A program made the translations under genes and the position numbers. A stretch of 64,000 nucleotides of DNA, taken from the NCBI RefSeq assembly GCF_003012705.1, contig NZ_PXYL01000007.1, forward strand, positions 62,001 through 126,000, given 5' to 3'. Positions 17,591-25,081 of this stretch are shown here, in pieces. This DNA is from Pseudaminobacter soli (ex Li et al. 2025). GTDB lineage: Bacteria; Pseudomonadota; Alphaproteobacteria; Rhizobiales; Rhizobiaceae. The notes beneath the pieces are model-generated. The model worked only from the letters and a program-made list of their open reading frames with translations. It did no database searches and was not told the origin of the DNA. Numbering within the stretch: the first letter of the stretch is position 1; every line of letters starts with the position of its first letter.

Positions 17591-17619
17591 AAAAGGGGGC
17601 CGCTCGCGGCCCCTTTTTT
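17591..17619 (+). terminator. Rho-independent terminator of the cox operon
   Basis: The GGGGCCGC/GCGGCCCC stem with a two-nt TC loop is preceded by AAAA and followed by six T residues. It lies 18 nt after the coxM stop. Confidence 0.92.
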
Positions 17620-17693
17620 CTTGGCGGAAACACCTTTCGAGAACTGCCCTTGTCGGCTAGGTGAACCGCTCGAAGATGGAAGGCAGAGACGAA

Positions 17694-18134
17694 ATGAATA
17701 TCCGCGCACGAGACGCCAGCGATAATCCCAAGCTCACCGAGATCTGGCTCGCGTCTGTGCGGGCAACGCATTCCTTTCTCACCGAGGACGACATCCAGTT
17801 CTACCACCCGCTGGTCAGGAACGAATATCTGCCAGCGGTGGACGTGTGGGTGTCGGAAACCGAGACAGGTGAGCCGGCAGGTTTTATTGGCTTGTCCGAA
17901 AGCAAGGTGGAGATGCTTTTCGTCGACCCTGCGCACCATGGACGTGGGCATGGCAGGCAGCTTCTGGCCTTTGCCAGCCAGTTGCGCGGTCCGCTGACGC
18001 TTGACGTAAACGAGCAGAATCCCGGCGCTTTGGCCTTTTACCGCAAATGCGGCTTTGTCGATGTCGGACGCTCGGAGCTGGACGGTTCGGGCAAGCCTTT
18101 TCCGCTCATCCATATGGCGCAGCGCGGCGACTGA
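17694..18134 (+). CDS. YjaB-like GNAT N-acetyltransferase
   Basis: About 146 residues resembling E. coli YjaB. Shared segments are IWLASVRATHSFL near the N-terminus, GFIGLSESKVEMLFVDPAHH, the acetyl-CoA loop HGRGHGRQLL, and VNEQNPGALAFYRKCGFVDVGRSELDGSGKPFPLIHM in pieces toward the C-terminus. It is a probable small-molecule or protein-lysine acetyltransferase of unknown substrate. The ATG at 17694 is preferred by alignment with the family start (MNIRARDA); GTG 17661 and ATG 17676 are upstream in frame. Confidence 0.85.
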   Translation: MNIRARDASDNPKLTEIWLASVRATHSFLTEDDIQFYHPLVRNEYLPAVDVWVSETETGEPAGFIGLSESKVEMLFVDPAHHGRGHGRQLLAFASQLRGPLTLDVNEQNPGALAFYRKCGFVDVGRSELDGSGKPFPLIHMAQRGD

Positions 18135-18208
18135 GTTCGCTCGCTTTTGACTTGCCCATGACCAGCGGGCTAGATGGCTTGCATCATGCGTCTTCAAGGC
18201 TGGGTCGA

Positions 18209-18538
18209 GTGAAGAATTACTGGAAGATCGGGCTCGGTGTCGCGGCCCTGCTGGTCGTGGCGCTCTTTGTCGGCTGGTATCGCGTCGCGTCGATCGGACA
18301 CGAGGCGCTGCGCGACGTCGCCACCCAGGCCAATCTTTGCAAGACGGTCGGCTGTTCCGAGGGGATCGACGAGGCGTCGTCCTATCTCGCCGAGGAGTTC
18401 GGCCTGTCGCCTCGGCTCGTCGAATGGTGCGTCGGCGTCGACACGCTGTCTGAGCGGACCGGCAGCAAGGGGCTGGTCAACCGCTCCTGGTGGATCAACC
18501 TGCTCTACGAACCCTGCGGCGACCCGATCCTTGAATGA
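18209..18538 (+). CDS. Hypothetical protein with one N-terminal membrane anchor
   Basis: Not a family I recognise. From the GTG at 18209 the protein would have 109 residues: a short basic start (VKNYWK), one membrane segment (IGLGVAALLVVALFVGW) and a small extracytoplasmic domain with four cysteines (NLCKTVGCSEG, EWCVG and EPCGD). AAGG lies about 10 nt upstream. An in-frame ATG at 18158 would add 17 residues. Four cysteines suggest two disulfides in the periplasm. Confidence 0.55.
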   Translation: MKNYWKIGLGVAALLVVALFVGWYRVASIGHEALRDVATQANLCKTVGCSEGIDEASSYLAEEFGLSPRLVEWCVGVDTLSERTGSKGLVNRSWWINLLYEPCGDPILE

Positions 18539-18628
18539 TCTGTGCGGCAGTTTACGCTGAGCCAGAATCACAGCAGCTATTGCCGGAGCTACATCCTCGA
18601 GTAAGATAAATCTTGCGGAGGGGATGAT

Positions 18629-19072
18629 ATGAAAAGAATATCGGCGCTTTGCACGGTCTCGTTTATTCTTCTTTCGAACGCATGGGCAGATGAAGTGGCC
18701 GAGACCAAGGATGGTCGCCAGATAATTCTGCACGACGACGGTACTTACAAATTCCTGGACGACGAGCAGAAGGTGGCCGGGCAGTACAAGCAGATCAGTA
18801 TTGCCAACTTGAAGCTCGATATCGAAAGCATGCATGGCCAGGCCATCGAGACTGCGGCCAAGGTGACGTCGGTGGGCGCAATGGTGATGCTTTCCGACCC
18901 CAAGCAGATGTACGATCCAAATCCGGTCACTACGGATTCGGCAAAGCTGAGCGGAAGTGATCGGCAATACGTCCTTACGAAATGCAACCTGGGCTGCAAG
19001 GTCACGGTTCGAGGGGTGATAAAGGAAGTGCTTTTCCGGGGCGGCATCGAGCTTCACGAGCTCGTTTACTGA
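18629..19072 (+). CDS. Small exported hypothetical protein
   Basis: A 147-residue protein with a clear signal peptide (MKRISALCTVSFILLSNAWA). The mature part begins with DGRQIILHDDGTYKFL, a short motif seen in several periplasmic hypothetical proteins. A long helical or beta domain of unknown role follows, with two cysteines (TKCNLGCKVTV) near the C-terminus. A strong GGAGGGGA ribosome site precedes the ATG. It stands alone between the anchored hypothetical protein and a DedA gene. Confidence 0.7.
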   Translation: MKRISALCTVSFILLSNAWADEVAETKDGRQIILHDDGTYKFLDDEQKVAGQYKQISIANLKLDIESMHGQAIETAAKVTSVGAMVMLSDPKQMYDPNPVTTDSAKLSGSDRQYVLTKCNLGCKVTVRGVIKEVLFRGGIELHELVY

Positions 19073-19191
19073 GACTTTGGGCCCGCTCGTCAGGCGACGT
19101 CGGCAACCAGGGTCGCTGGGGCGCCGGACGAGAATTTTCTGCCGGGCCGGGCTGCAGGGGGGGCGGCGTCGGTGCCGGAAGAGAGGCGCGC

Positions 19192-19716
19192 ATGCATCTA
19201 ATGCAGAACGGCGTTGCCCTGATCGAACCCTACATCAAGGCCTACGGCGCCTTTGCCGTTTTCGTCATCATCTATTTCGAGTCGCTCGGCGCACCGTTGC
19301 CCGGCGAGAGCCTGTTGGTGGGAATCTCGGCCATCGCCGCTCGTGGCGATATCAATCTTGGTCACGCTCTGGCGGCGGCATTTTTCGGGGCGATATTGGG
19401 CGACAGCACCGGCTATCTGATCGGGCGCTTTGGCGGCCGTCTGCTGCTGTTGCGTTTCGGCTCTTACATCAAGCTGACGGCTGAGCGGCTAGGCAAGCTC
19501 GAGGCGGTGTTCCACAGCAAGGGCATCTGGATCGTCATGAGCGCTCGCTTCTTTGCCGTGCTCCGGCAGCTGAACGGGCTCATCGCGGGCAGCGTCGCCA
19601 TGCCATGGCTGCACTTCCTGTTCGCCAATATCATCGGCGCGGCGGCATGGGTGCTGGTTTGGGGCCTTGGCCCCTATCTGGCGGTGGACACTTTCGAGGC
19701 CATCTTTCGGCGATAG
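19192..19716 (+). CDS. DedA family membrane protein
   Basis: A 174-residue member of the DedA/SNARE-associated family, which moves polyprenyl phosphate or phospholipids across membranes in studied cases. Motifs are YFESLGAPLPGESLLVGISA at about residues 27-46, the GAILGDSTGYLIGRFGGR segment, and the conserved SARFFAVLRQLNGLIAGS. The ATG at 19192 has GGAAGAGAGG upstream. A convergent terminator follows. Lipid flipping is known for relatives only. Confidence 0.85.
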   Translation: MHLMQNGVALIEPYIKAYGAFAVFVIIYFESLGAPLPGESLLVGISAIAARGDINLGHALAAAFFGAILGDSTGYLIGRFGGRLLLLRFGSYIKLTAERLGKLEAVFHSKGIWIVMSARFFAVLRQLNGLIAGSVAMPWLHFLFANIIGAAAWVLVWGLGPYLAVDTFEAIFRR

Positions 19717-19737
19717 CGCGATCCAGACGGTCAAACG

Positions 19738-19779
19738 AAAACCGCTTGCCGGAGGCAATCCTGCCGGCAAGCGGTTTTT
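19738..19779. terminator. Bidirectional terminator between the DedA gene and the DUF982 gene
   Basis: The arms AAAACCGCTTGCCGG (19738-19752) and CCGGCAAGCGGTTTT (19764-19778) are perfect over 15 bp and end in T residues on plus and A residues upstream. It serves both convergent genes. Confidence 0.92.
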
Positions 19780-19796
19780 GTCAGAAGGGATAGAAA

Positions 19797-20087
19797 CTAG
19801 GCGGCAAGCCACTCTTCGGCTGCCTCCATCGTCGATCCGTGAACCGTTTCGGGCACCAAAATGCCCCGCGAGCGGGCGAACGCCCTGAATGCGATATAGG
19901 CTGCCTTGATGTCGGCGTCGTTGGTGAGGGCGTTGCGGCACAGGTTGAGAGCCATGACGTGCATTGGCCCGCGGTTGCCGTTCCATTCAACCAGTGCCTC
20001 ATAGGCTTCCCAGACATTGTCGACGTTGCGGGGGAAGCCGAGGCCGACAAAGATCGCGATGGGGTGTTCGAAGCGCTTGTTGGTCAT
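19797..20087 (-). CDS. DUF982 domain protein
   Basis: A 96-residue protein of the DUF982 family, which is frequent in rhizobia and of unknown function. Typical parts are FEHPIAIFVGLGFPRNVDNVWEAYEALVEWNG and RNALTNDADIKAAYIAFRAFA, read in pieces. The ATG at 20087 has a weak GGAG-type site (CTGGAGACACTC). It is monocistronic. About 235 nt without a gene follow before the EF-hand gene, in which I see nothing recognisable. Confidence 0.85.
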   Translation of the reverse strand: MTNKRFEHPIAIFVGLGFPRNVDNVWEAYEALVEWNGNRGPMHVMALNLCRNALTNDADIKAAYIAFRAFARSRGILVPETVHGSTMEAAEEWLAA

Positions 20088-20323
20088 GAGTGTCTCCAGC
20101 TGCGGGAACCCGGGGTTGGATCCAGGTTCCACGTTACAAGGGGCGGGGCGGAACGCTCGAGTTGGCTGTTGGTTGCATCGCTGTCCGACAAAAGTGCATA
20201 TTGCTCGCGTGCCGCTGGCACGGCGGATGGAAAATTTCTGCTGCGGACGCGGCCAGCGACGCCGGAACATGGCAGGCGCCGCCGCTGCACCGAGAACTCT
20301 GAACAGGCGCGATTGGCCGGCTT

Positions 20324-20824
20324 CTATCTGCGCAAGAAGGCCTGGATATCCTCCAGGGTGATCCTGCCGTCCTTCTTGGTGTCGATCGCGTCGAACAGCC
20401 GTTTCATGACCACCGACACTTCAGCGAAAGTCAACGAGCCGTCATTGTCGGTATCGGCCATTGCGAACAGCACCTTCAGCGGAAGCGGAATTCTCCTGCC
20501 ATGCATCCTTTCCATCATTTGGCCGGGAGGCATCATGTGCGGACGCCCCTGAATCTGCCCTGGCATTCCCCCGGGCATGCCAGGCATCGTCCCGGGCATT
20601 CTCGGTTGGGGCATCATTCGAGGGGGCATTTGCTGTTCGGGCGGCATCATGCCCGGGCCCTGATCTTCGGGCTGTTCGTCGTAATATTCGTCCGAGGGCG
20701 GCGCTGCCTGTCCGACGACTGGATTGTTCTGATCTTCGGCCGACTGGGCAAAGGCACTTGTCATCATGCCCGTCGTGACGAGCACGGCCGACAGCGTGAG
20801 GCTCTTCAACAGCATCGATGTCAT
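20324..20824 (-). CDS. Exported EF-hand protein with a Met/Pro-rich linker
   Basis: A 166-residue protein in three parts. A signal peptide (LTLSAVLVTTGMMTSAFAQ) is followed by a low-complexity middle very rich in Met and Pro (for example PGMMPPEQQMPPRMMPQPRM), then two EF-hands. The calcium loops are DTDNDGSLTFAE at about residue 124 and DTKKDGRITLED at about residue 148; both have Asp at positions 1, 3 or 5 and an acidic residue at 12. The ATG at 20824 has a perfect AAGGAGG site. Calcium binding is likely. The Met-rich linker could bind copper, which is speculation. Confidence 0.85.
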   Translation of the reverse strand: MTSMLLKSLTLSAVLVTTGMMTSAFAQSAEDQNNPVVGQAAPPSDEYYDEQPEDQGPGMMPPEQQMPPRMMPQPRMPGTMPGMPGGMPGQIQGRPHMMPPGQMMERMHGRRIPLPLKVLFAMADTDNDGSLTFAEVSVVMKRLFDAIDTKKDGRITLEDIQAFLRR

Positions 20825-21166
20825 GGAATCCTCCTTGCTTCCCGTCGCCGGCAGGCAGCGGGAGATTCGTTGAGGCTGATCTCTTTTCCAGGCGTAGGCC
20901 GACAACCGCGGCGCCCGCCGCCACGAGGGCTCGGGAAATCACGCGGCCAAGCCCGTCATTCGGTGGGTTGCGCACGCCTTGCGCGGCGGTCGCGATTTAA
21001 CGAACCGTGCGCCAGAAGGTTGCAAGAGCGCGATGCGGCATCCCCCGCGGCGAGGGCTGCCGACGCAAGGCAAGAAAGATCGAGTTGCTCGCCGAGCAAC
21101 TCGTCGATCGCCTCTTTACGGCCGTCTGTGCTTCGCCGTACGGAAACCTTATTGGCGGCGGCTACC
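20825..21166. other. Gene-free stretch with a perfect 23-nt hairpin (21080-21102)
   Basis: This stretch of about 340 nt holds no gene I can support. It contains CGAGTTGCTCG-C-CGAGCAACTCG at 21080-21102. On the minus strand the hairpin is followed by ATCTTTCTT. It lies about 65 nt downstream of the stop of the minus-strand hypothetical gene at 21167, so it is probably that gene's terminator. A plus-strand frame through the hairpin looks partly protein-like but has no start signal. Confidence 0.6.
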
Positions 21167-21511
21167 TCAGAAGCCGCGCTCCTCGTCTACCCACTCCTCG
21201 GGCGGAATCGGGAATGGCTGAATGGTCCTGACAATGCTGCCCTCGCCAAGCTCGCGAATTTGCTGATCGATGGCTTCTCTGAGCGGCATGACAACGTCCC
21301 ACACGCCGGCGGCAAAATCGCGCGTCCGGTCGTCGGCCGTGTGGCGGGCCTGGTATTGCGCACGGTCGCAAAATCGTTTTGCATCGGCGCCGACGCAAAA
21401 CATCGCACGTTCGGGCAATTGGGCGACGATGCTCCCGACAATGACGAGCAGCGCCTCCATCTTGCCCGCGTCATAAGCCGATATCCTCCGGCTGTCTTCA
21501 GGCTCTTCCAT
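21167..21511 (-). CDS. Hypothetical protein beside the integrase remnant
   Basis: A 114-residue soluble protein of no family I recognise. It starts MEEPEDSRRISAYDAGKM, has a helical middle with two cysteines (MFCVGADAKRFCDRAQYQ) and ends PPEEWVDEERGF. The ATG at 21511 has GGGAGGGG about 10 nt upstream. That ribosome site and start region are duplicated just upstream (21508-21553). It lies directly downstream of an integrase remnant on the same strand and next to dusA, so it may be cargo left from an integrated element. This is an inference from position. Confidence 0.6.
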   Translation of the reverse strand: MEEPEDSRRISAYDAGKMEALLVIVGSIVAQLPERAMFCVGADAKRFCDRAQYQARHTADDRTRDFAAGVWDVVMPLREAIDQQIRELGEGSIVRTIQPFPIPPEEWVDEERGF

Positions 21512-21553
21512 TACGCAGTCCCCTCCCTGCAATCCATCACGCAGTCCCCTCCC
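21508..21553. repeat. 26-bp tandem duplication of a ribosome site and start codon
   Basis: The 20-nt units 21508-21527 and 21534-21553 differ at one base and begin 26 nt apart. On the minus strand each contains GGGAGGGGACTGCGT followed by ATGGA in the next unit. The upstream copy opens a frame of eight codons (MDCREGTA). Its TAA overlaps the ATG of the hypothetical gene as TAATG. Confidence 0.8.
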
Positions 21554-21607
21554 AGGAATCTCGTGATTCGAAGAAGATAATCCGTTCTGCTGCACTGTGG
21601 AACGGGC

Positions 21608-21754
21608 TCAGTTTTGCAGCCAAAAAGCTGCTACCTGGCTCCGATCGAAGGCCTTGTTATCCCAGTGCGCGATCTTGCCGTCGCGCTCGATGTCAATTTG
21701 CGCTAGATAGCCAGCGGAACCATCTTTGCGTTTGCGTGGAGTAGTCGCTTCCAA
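21608..21754 (-). pseudogene. Truncated N-terminal remnant of a phage-type tyrosine integrase
   Basis: On the minus strand a frame upstream of dusA reads EATTPRKRKDGSAGYLAQID, then IERDGKIAHWDNKAFDRSQV, then AAFWLQN and a stop. This is the pattern of the N-terminal arm-binding region of phage/island site-specific integrases: RKRKDG-x-x-x-Y-x-AQI, then R-x-GK, then FDR-x-x-A-x-x-W. Only about 48 residues remain. The core-binding and catalytic domains are absent, and no proper start with a ribosome site is present (TTG at 21754 is the first in frame; similarity fades upstream). It is transcribed away from dusA. The 21512-21868 stretch is otherwise empty. Confidence 0.7.
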
Positions 21755-21868
21755 AACCGGCGGTACAACATGGCGGCAGGGGCATAACTTGGTTGTACTG
21801 GCGACAGGGAAGCACGACTAAATCCGCAGAGATGGGCGGAAAATCCGTACGACAAAGACGAAGGCAGA

Positions 21869-22885
21869 ATGAACGAAAGCGCCAAAAAATATAATAATTA
21901 CAAAGCGTTTAAGCTTTCCGTCGCTCCCATGATGGACTGGACTGATCGTCACTGCAGATTTTTCCATCGCCAGCTTTCGCGCAATGCGCTGCTCTATACC
22001 GAGATGGTCGTGGCCGACGCCGTCATCCAAGGCGCGCGCGAGCGGCTGCTGGGATTCTCGCCGGAAGAGCATCCGGTCACGCTGCAGCTCGGCGGCTCCG
22101 ATCCGAAGAAACTGGCCGAGGCCGCGCGCATCGGCGAGGGGTTCGGTTACGACGAGATCAACCTCAATGTCGGCTGCCCGTCCGACCGCGTGCAGTCGGG
22201 CACCTTCGGCGCCTGCCTGATGAAGACGCCGGAACTGGTGGCCGAATGCGTGGCCGCCATGCGGCAGGCGGTGACGATCCCGGTGACGGTCAAATGTCGC
22301 ATCGGCGTCGATGAGCAGGATCCTGAGGCGGCGCTGGATGCGTTGGCCGATGGCGTCTTCGCGGCCGGTGTGGAAGTGCTGTGGGTGCACGCCCGCAAGG
22401 CCTGGCTGGAAGGCCTGAGCCCGAAGGAAAACCGGGACATCCCGCCGCTCGACTACGGTCGCGTCTATCGGTTGAAGGCGAAAAACCAAAGCCGTTTCAT
22501 CGGCATCAATGGCGGTATTCAGACTCTGGATGAGACCGCAAAACACCTCGAAAATGTCGATGGTGTCATGCTCGGCCGCGCGGCCTATCACACGCCCGGC
22601 ATCCTGGCCGATGCCGATGCGGTGGTTTACGGCGAGGCCGCGCGCGAATTCGACTATGCCGGGTTGATCGACACGATGGCGGCCTATGCCGCGCGCCACA
22701 TCGAGCAGGGCGGCCGGCTCGGCCATGTCACGCGCCACATGGTCGGGCTTTTCCACGGTCAGCCGGGCGCGCGACGCTTCCGCCAGATTCTCTCCACCGA
22801 CGCGACGCGGCCCGGTGCGGGTCCGGAAGTGCTGTACAGCGCCTTCGCCGCAGTCGAGCAGGAGCGCGCCAGCCGCGCCGCCTGA
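21869..22885 (+). CDS. dusA: tRNA-dihydrouridine(20/20a) synthase DusA
   Basis: A 338-residue flavoenzyme that reduces uridine to dihydrouridine in tRNA. DusA-type motifs are KLSVAPMMDWTDRHCRFFHR near residue 15, TEMVVADAVI, NLNVGCPSDRVQSGTFGACL (the catalytic Cys lies in NVGCPS) and VHARKAWLEGLSPKENR. The ATG at 21869 has AAGG 7 nt upstream. The 5' end of dusA is a reported integration site for prophages and genomic islands with a dedicated integrase group. An integrase remnant lies about 115 nt upstream here. The gene itself is intact. Confidence 0.95.
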   Translation: MNESAKKYNNYKAFKLSVAPMMDWTDRHCRFFHRQLSRNALLYTEMVVADAVIQGARERLLGFSPEEHPVTLQLGGSDPKKLAEAARIGEGFGYDEINLNVGCPSDRVQSGTFGACLMKTPELVAECVAAMRQAVTIPVTVKCRIGVDEQDPEAALDALADGVFAAGVEVLWVHARKAWLEGLSPKENRDIPPLDYGRVYRLKAKNQSRFIGINGGIQTLDETAKHLENVDGVMLGRAAYHTPGILADADAVVYGEAAREFDYAGLIDTMAAYAARHIEQGGRLGHVTRHMVGLFHGQPGARRFRQILSTDATRPGAGPEVLYSAFAAVEQERASRAA

Positions 22886-22910
22886 CATTTCCTGCACACT
22901 CCGTGATCGA

Positions 22911-22958
22911 CGCCCGGCGGCTGCCTTGCCCGCCGGGCGCTTTCGTATGCGAAAGCGC
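22911..22958 (+). terminator. Double hairpin after dusA
   Basis: CGCCCGGCGG (22911-22920) pairs with CCGCCGGGCG (22930-22939). A second hairpin GCGCTTTCG-TATG-CGAAAGCGC follows immediately. There is no T-run. The pair separates dusA from the arsR unit. Confidence 0.65.
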
Positions 22959-22970
22959 CTTGCCAAAATG

Positions 22971-22986
22971 ATAAGTGTACACTTAT
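22971..22986. promoter_or_regulatory. Perfect 16-bp palindromic operator abutting the arsR start codon
   Basis: ATAAGTGTACACTTAT is a perfect palindrome ending one base before the ATG at 22987. Its size and symmetry fit an ArsR/SmtB-type operator, so self-repression is likely. The site leaves no room for a normal ribosome-binding site, so the message may be leaderless, or translation may start at ATG 22996. Confidence 0.7.
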
Positions 22987-23310
22987 ATGTGGCCTATGAT
23001 CGAGTCTGAAATCTTTCGCGCCCTTGCCGACCCAACGCGCCGAGCCGTCTTCGAACGGCTGGCCGACGGGGAAATGAGCGTCGGCGATCTCAAATCGGGC
23101 TTTGCCATTTCGCAGCCGGCGGTGTCCCAGCACCTGGCGGCCCTGCGCAAGGCGGGGCTGGTCGCCGAGCGGCGCGAGGGGCGCAACGTGTTCTACCGCG
23201 TGGCGCCGGAAGGGCTGGCGCCTCTCGCCGGCTGGGTGGAGCGCTATCGGAACTTCTGGCCGGAGCGCGTGGAAAGACTGAAGGACGTGCTGAAGGAAAT
23301 GGACCAATGA
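22987..23310 (+). CDS. ArsR family transcriptional regulator
   Basis: A 107-residue winged-helix repressor. The family start is visible as ESEIFRALADPTRRAVFERL, then the recognition helix AISQPAVSQHLAALRKAGLV and the wing ERREGRNVFYRV. No metal-binding cysteines are present, so it is likely of the non-metal type that pairs with SRPBCC proteins. A perfect palindrome precedes it. Its stop overlaps the next ATG by 4 nt (ATGA), so the two proteins are translationally coupled. Confidence 0.92.
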   Translation: MWPMIESEIFRALADPTRRAVFERLADGEMSVGDLKSGFAISQPAVSQHLAALRKAGLVAERREGRNVFYRVAPEGLAPLAGWVERYRNFWPERVERLKDVLKEMDQ

Positions 23311-23735
23311 GCGAGCACCAGAACGAGCCGCATGACGAGATCGTGGTCGAGTGCACCTTGCCGGAGGCTCCGGAAAAGGTGTGGCGGGCGCTGACCGTGC
23401 CCGAATTGCTCGGCGCCTGGCTGCTGCCCAACGACATGCGGCCCGTCGAGGGCGAGCATTTCTCCTTCGATGGAGCACCGGGCGAGGGCGGCAAGGTCGA
23501 ATGCGAGGTGCTCGACATCGAGCCGCACCGGCTGATCCGCTATTCGTGGCGCGACGCCGGAACCGCGCGCGACGGGCTCGCCACCTCCGTCACCTTCCGG
23601 CTCGACCCGGCCGATGGCGGCGGCACCCATCTGCGCATCGTGCATGAGGCGCGGGTCGTCGCCTGGCCGGTCGCGCGGCCGCAGACCCTCGCCGCCAACT
23701 CAAACCGCCCCGCCACGATGGCGCTGGCCGCCTGA
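23307..23735 (+). CDS. SRPBCC/AHSA1 domain protein
   Basis: A 142-residue START-like protein of the AHSA1 group. Motifs are [20 protein letters not shown] at about residues 13-32, [19 protein letters not shown], and [11 protein letters not shown]. Such proteins form a hydrophobic cavity and are often encoded with an ArsR regulator as here; the ligand is unknown. It overlaps arsR by 4 nt and is followed after 22 nt by a clpP paralog, so one transcript is likely. Confidence 0.9.
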   Translation: MSEHQNEPHDEIVVECTLPEAPEKVWRALTVPELLGAWLLPNDMRPVEGEHFSFDGAPGEGGKVECEVLDIEPHRLIRYSWRDAGTARDGLATSVTFRLDPADGGGTHLRIVHEARVVAWPVARPQTLAANSNRPATMALAA

Positions 23736-23757
23736 TCATCCTCGTTGGAGAACGCAT

Positions 23758-24366
23758 ATGAGCGGAGTGAATAATCTCGTCCCGATGGTGGTCGAGCAGT
23801 CGAGCCGCGGCGAACGCGCCTTCGACATTTTCTCGCGGCTGCTACGCGAGCGCATCATCTTCATCAACGGGCCGATCGACGACAATGTCTCGGCGCTGGT
23901 TTGCGCGCAGCTTTTGTCGCTGGAATCCGACAATCCGAAGAAAGAAATCTCGCTCTATATCAATTCGCCGGGCGGGGTGGTCAGCAGCGGCCTCGCGATC
24001 TACGACACGATGCAATACATCACGAGCCCCGTGGGCACGGTGTGCATGGGCACCGCCGGTTCGATGGGCTCATTTCTGCTAATGGCCGGCTCGGCTGGGC
24101 GGCGTATCGCGCTGCCCAATGCTTCGATCGTGCTGCATCAGCCCTCGGGCGGCTATCAGGGCCAGGCATCCGACATCCAGCGTCACGCCGAAGACATCGT
24201 CAGGATGAAAAAACGCCTCTACGCGCTCTATGCCAAGCATTGCGGACGCACCCTCGAAGAGGTCGAGCACACGCTGGATCGGGATTATTTCATGACGGCC
24301 GAGGAAGCACTCGCCTGGGGCATCGTCGATCATATCTACGAGCGCCGCGAACTGACGGCGGCGTAG
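23758..24366 (+). CDS. clpP: ATP-dependent Clp protease proteolytic subunit (ClpP paralog)
   Basis: A 202-residue ClpP serine peptidase. The catalytic triad is readable as Ser102 in [12 protein letters not shown], His127 in [15 protein letters not shown] and Asp176 in [11 protein letters not shown], with the spacing of E. coli ClpP. The oxyanion segment [20 protein letters not shown] is also intact. There is no long propeptide. It has GGAG 9 nt upstream. There is no clpX or lon next door as around the housekeeping clpP, and it follows the ArsR/SRPBCC pair, so it is probably an accessory paralog. The partner ATPase cannot be named. Confidence 0.93.
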   Translation: MSGVNNLVPMVVEQSSRGERAFDIFSRLLRERIIFINGPIDDNVSALVCAQLLSLESDNPKKEISLYINSPGGVVSSGLAIYDTMQYITSPVGTVCMGTAGSMGSFLLMAGSAGRRIALPNASIVLHQPSGGYQGQASDIQRHAEDIVRMKKRLYALYAKHCGRTLEEVEHTLDRDYFMTAEEALAWGIVDHIYERRELTAA

Positions 24367-24367
24367 T

Positions 24368-25075
24368 TCAGTCGCGCAGGATCATCCGGTCGCCGCGGAT
24401 GTCGAAGCCCGACAGCGAGCCCAGGAAATTCATGCCGAGCAGGCTTTGGCTCAGCATTCCCGGCGCTGCCACCAGCACCGTCTGGTTGCGACGGCTGATG
24501 GCGCCGAGCTCGATATTGCGTGCCACCACGCGCGCCGCCGTGGCATCGCCATTGGCGGTCGAAACGGGGATGGTGTAGTCGAGGTCCGAGGGGTTGAAGC
24601 CGGCGCGCTCCGCATCGGCGGCCGTCAGCACGGTGGCCGTCGCGCCAGTGTCAACCAGTGCGCGGACCGGTGCGCCGTTGATGTTCAGCCGGGCCTCGAA
24701 ATGGCCATTGGGTGATTTTTCGAGCGTCACCGTGGAACGGCCTTCGGAATCGGTCAGTGAAAGCGGGCTGCCGGGAACCAGCCCGGCGGTCACGCGGCTG
24801 GCGATGTCCTGCAACTCGTAGCGGTACTGATAGCCGGCGATCAGCACCAGGACGAGCAGCAGCCACATGCCCAGATTGCGGACGATATCGCTGAAGCGAT
24901 GCCGCGCATTCAGGATGCCGGCGCCGATGACCGCGCCGAATATGCCGAGATAGAGCACACGGCCAAGTGTTTCGCTGGAGAAGCCGGATGCGCCGCTGCT
25001 CATGTCGTTGGCGATCAGCAGCAGGAGGCCGATGCCCATGACTGCCAGAACGATCCAGATTCCGCGCCCTGCCAT
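24368..25075 (-). CDS. TIGR02281-type retropepsin-like aspartic protease, membrane anchored
   Basis: A 235-residue protein with three predicted membrane segments (about residues 5-23, 38-56 and 68-84). A C-terminal retropepsin-like domain follows. The active-site triplet is in RALVDTGATATVLTAADAE at about residue 140. GMLSQSLLGMNFLGSLSGFD near the end is the second conserved part. It matches a clan AA family common in alphaproteobacteria; substrates are unknown. It converges on clpP with a one-nt gap and lies downstream of the DUF1289 gene on the same strand. Confidence 0.85.
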   Translation of the reverse strand: MAGRGIWIVLAVMGIGLLLLIANDMSSGASGFSSETLGRVLYLGIFGAVIGAGILNARHRFSDIVRNLGMWLLLVLVLIAGYQYRYELQDIASRVTAGLVPGSPLSLTDSEGRSTVTLEKSPNGHFEARLNINGAPVRALVDTGATATVLTAADAERAGFNPSDLDYTIPVSTANGDATAARVVARNIELGAISRRNQTVLVAAPGMLSQSLLGMNFLGSLSGFDIRGDRMILRD

Positions 25076-25081
25076 TTGGGT

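Noticed and set aside
21007-21231. A plus-strand frame with a protein-like stretch (KIELLAEQLVDRLFTAV)
   Set aside because: No start with ribosome site, it runs through a perfect hairpin, and it is antisense to the end of a better supported minus-strand gene.
21818-22966. A 382-codon minus-strand frame opposite dusA
   Set aside because: Shadow of dusA, which is intact with all family motifs.
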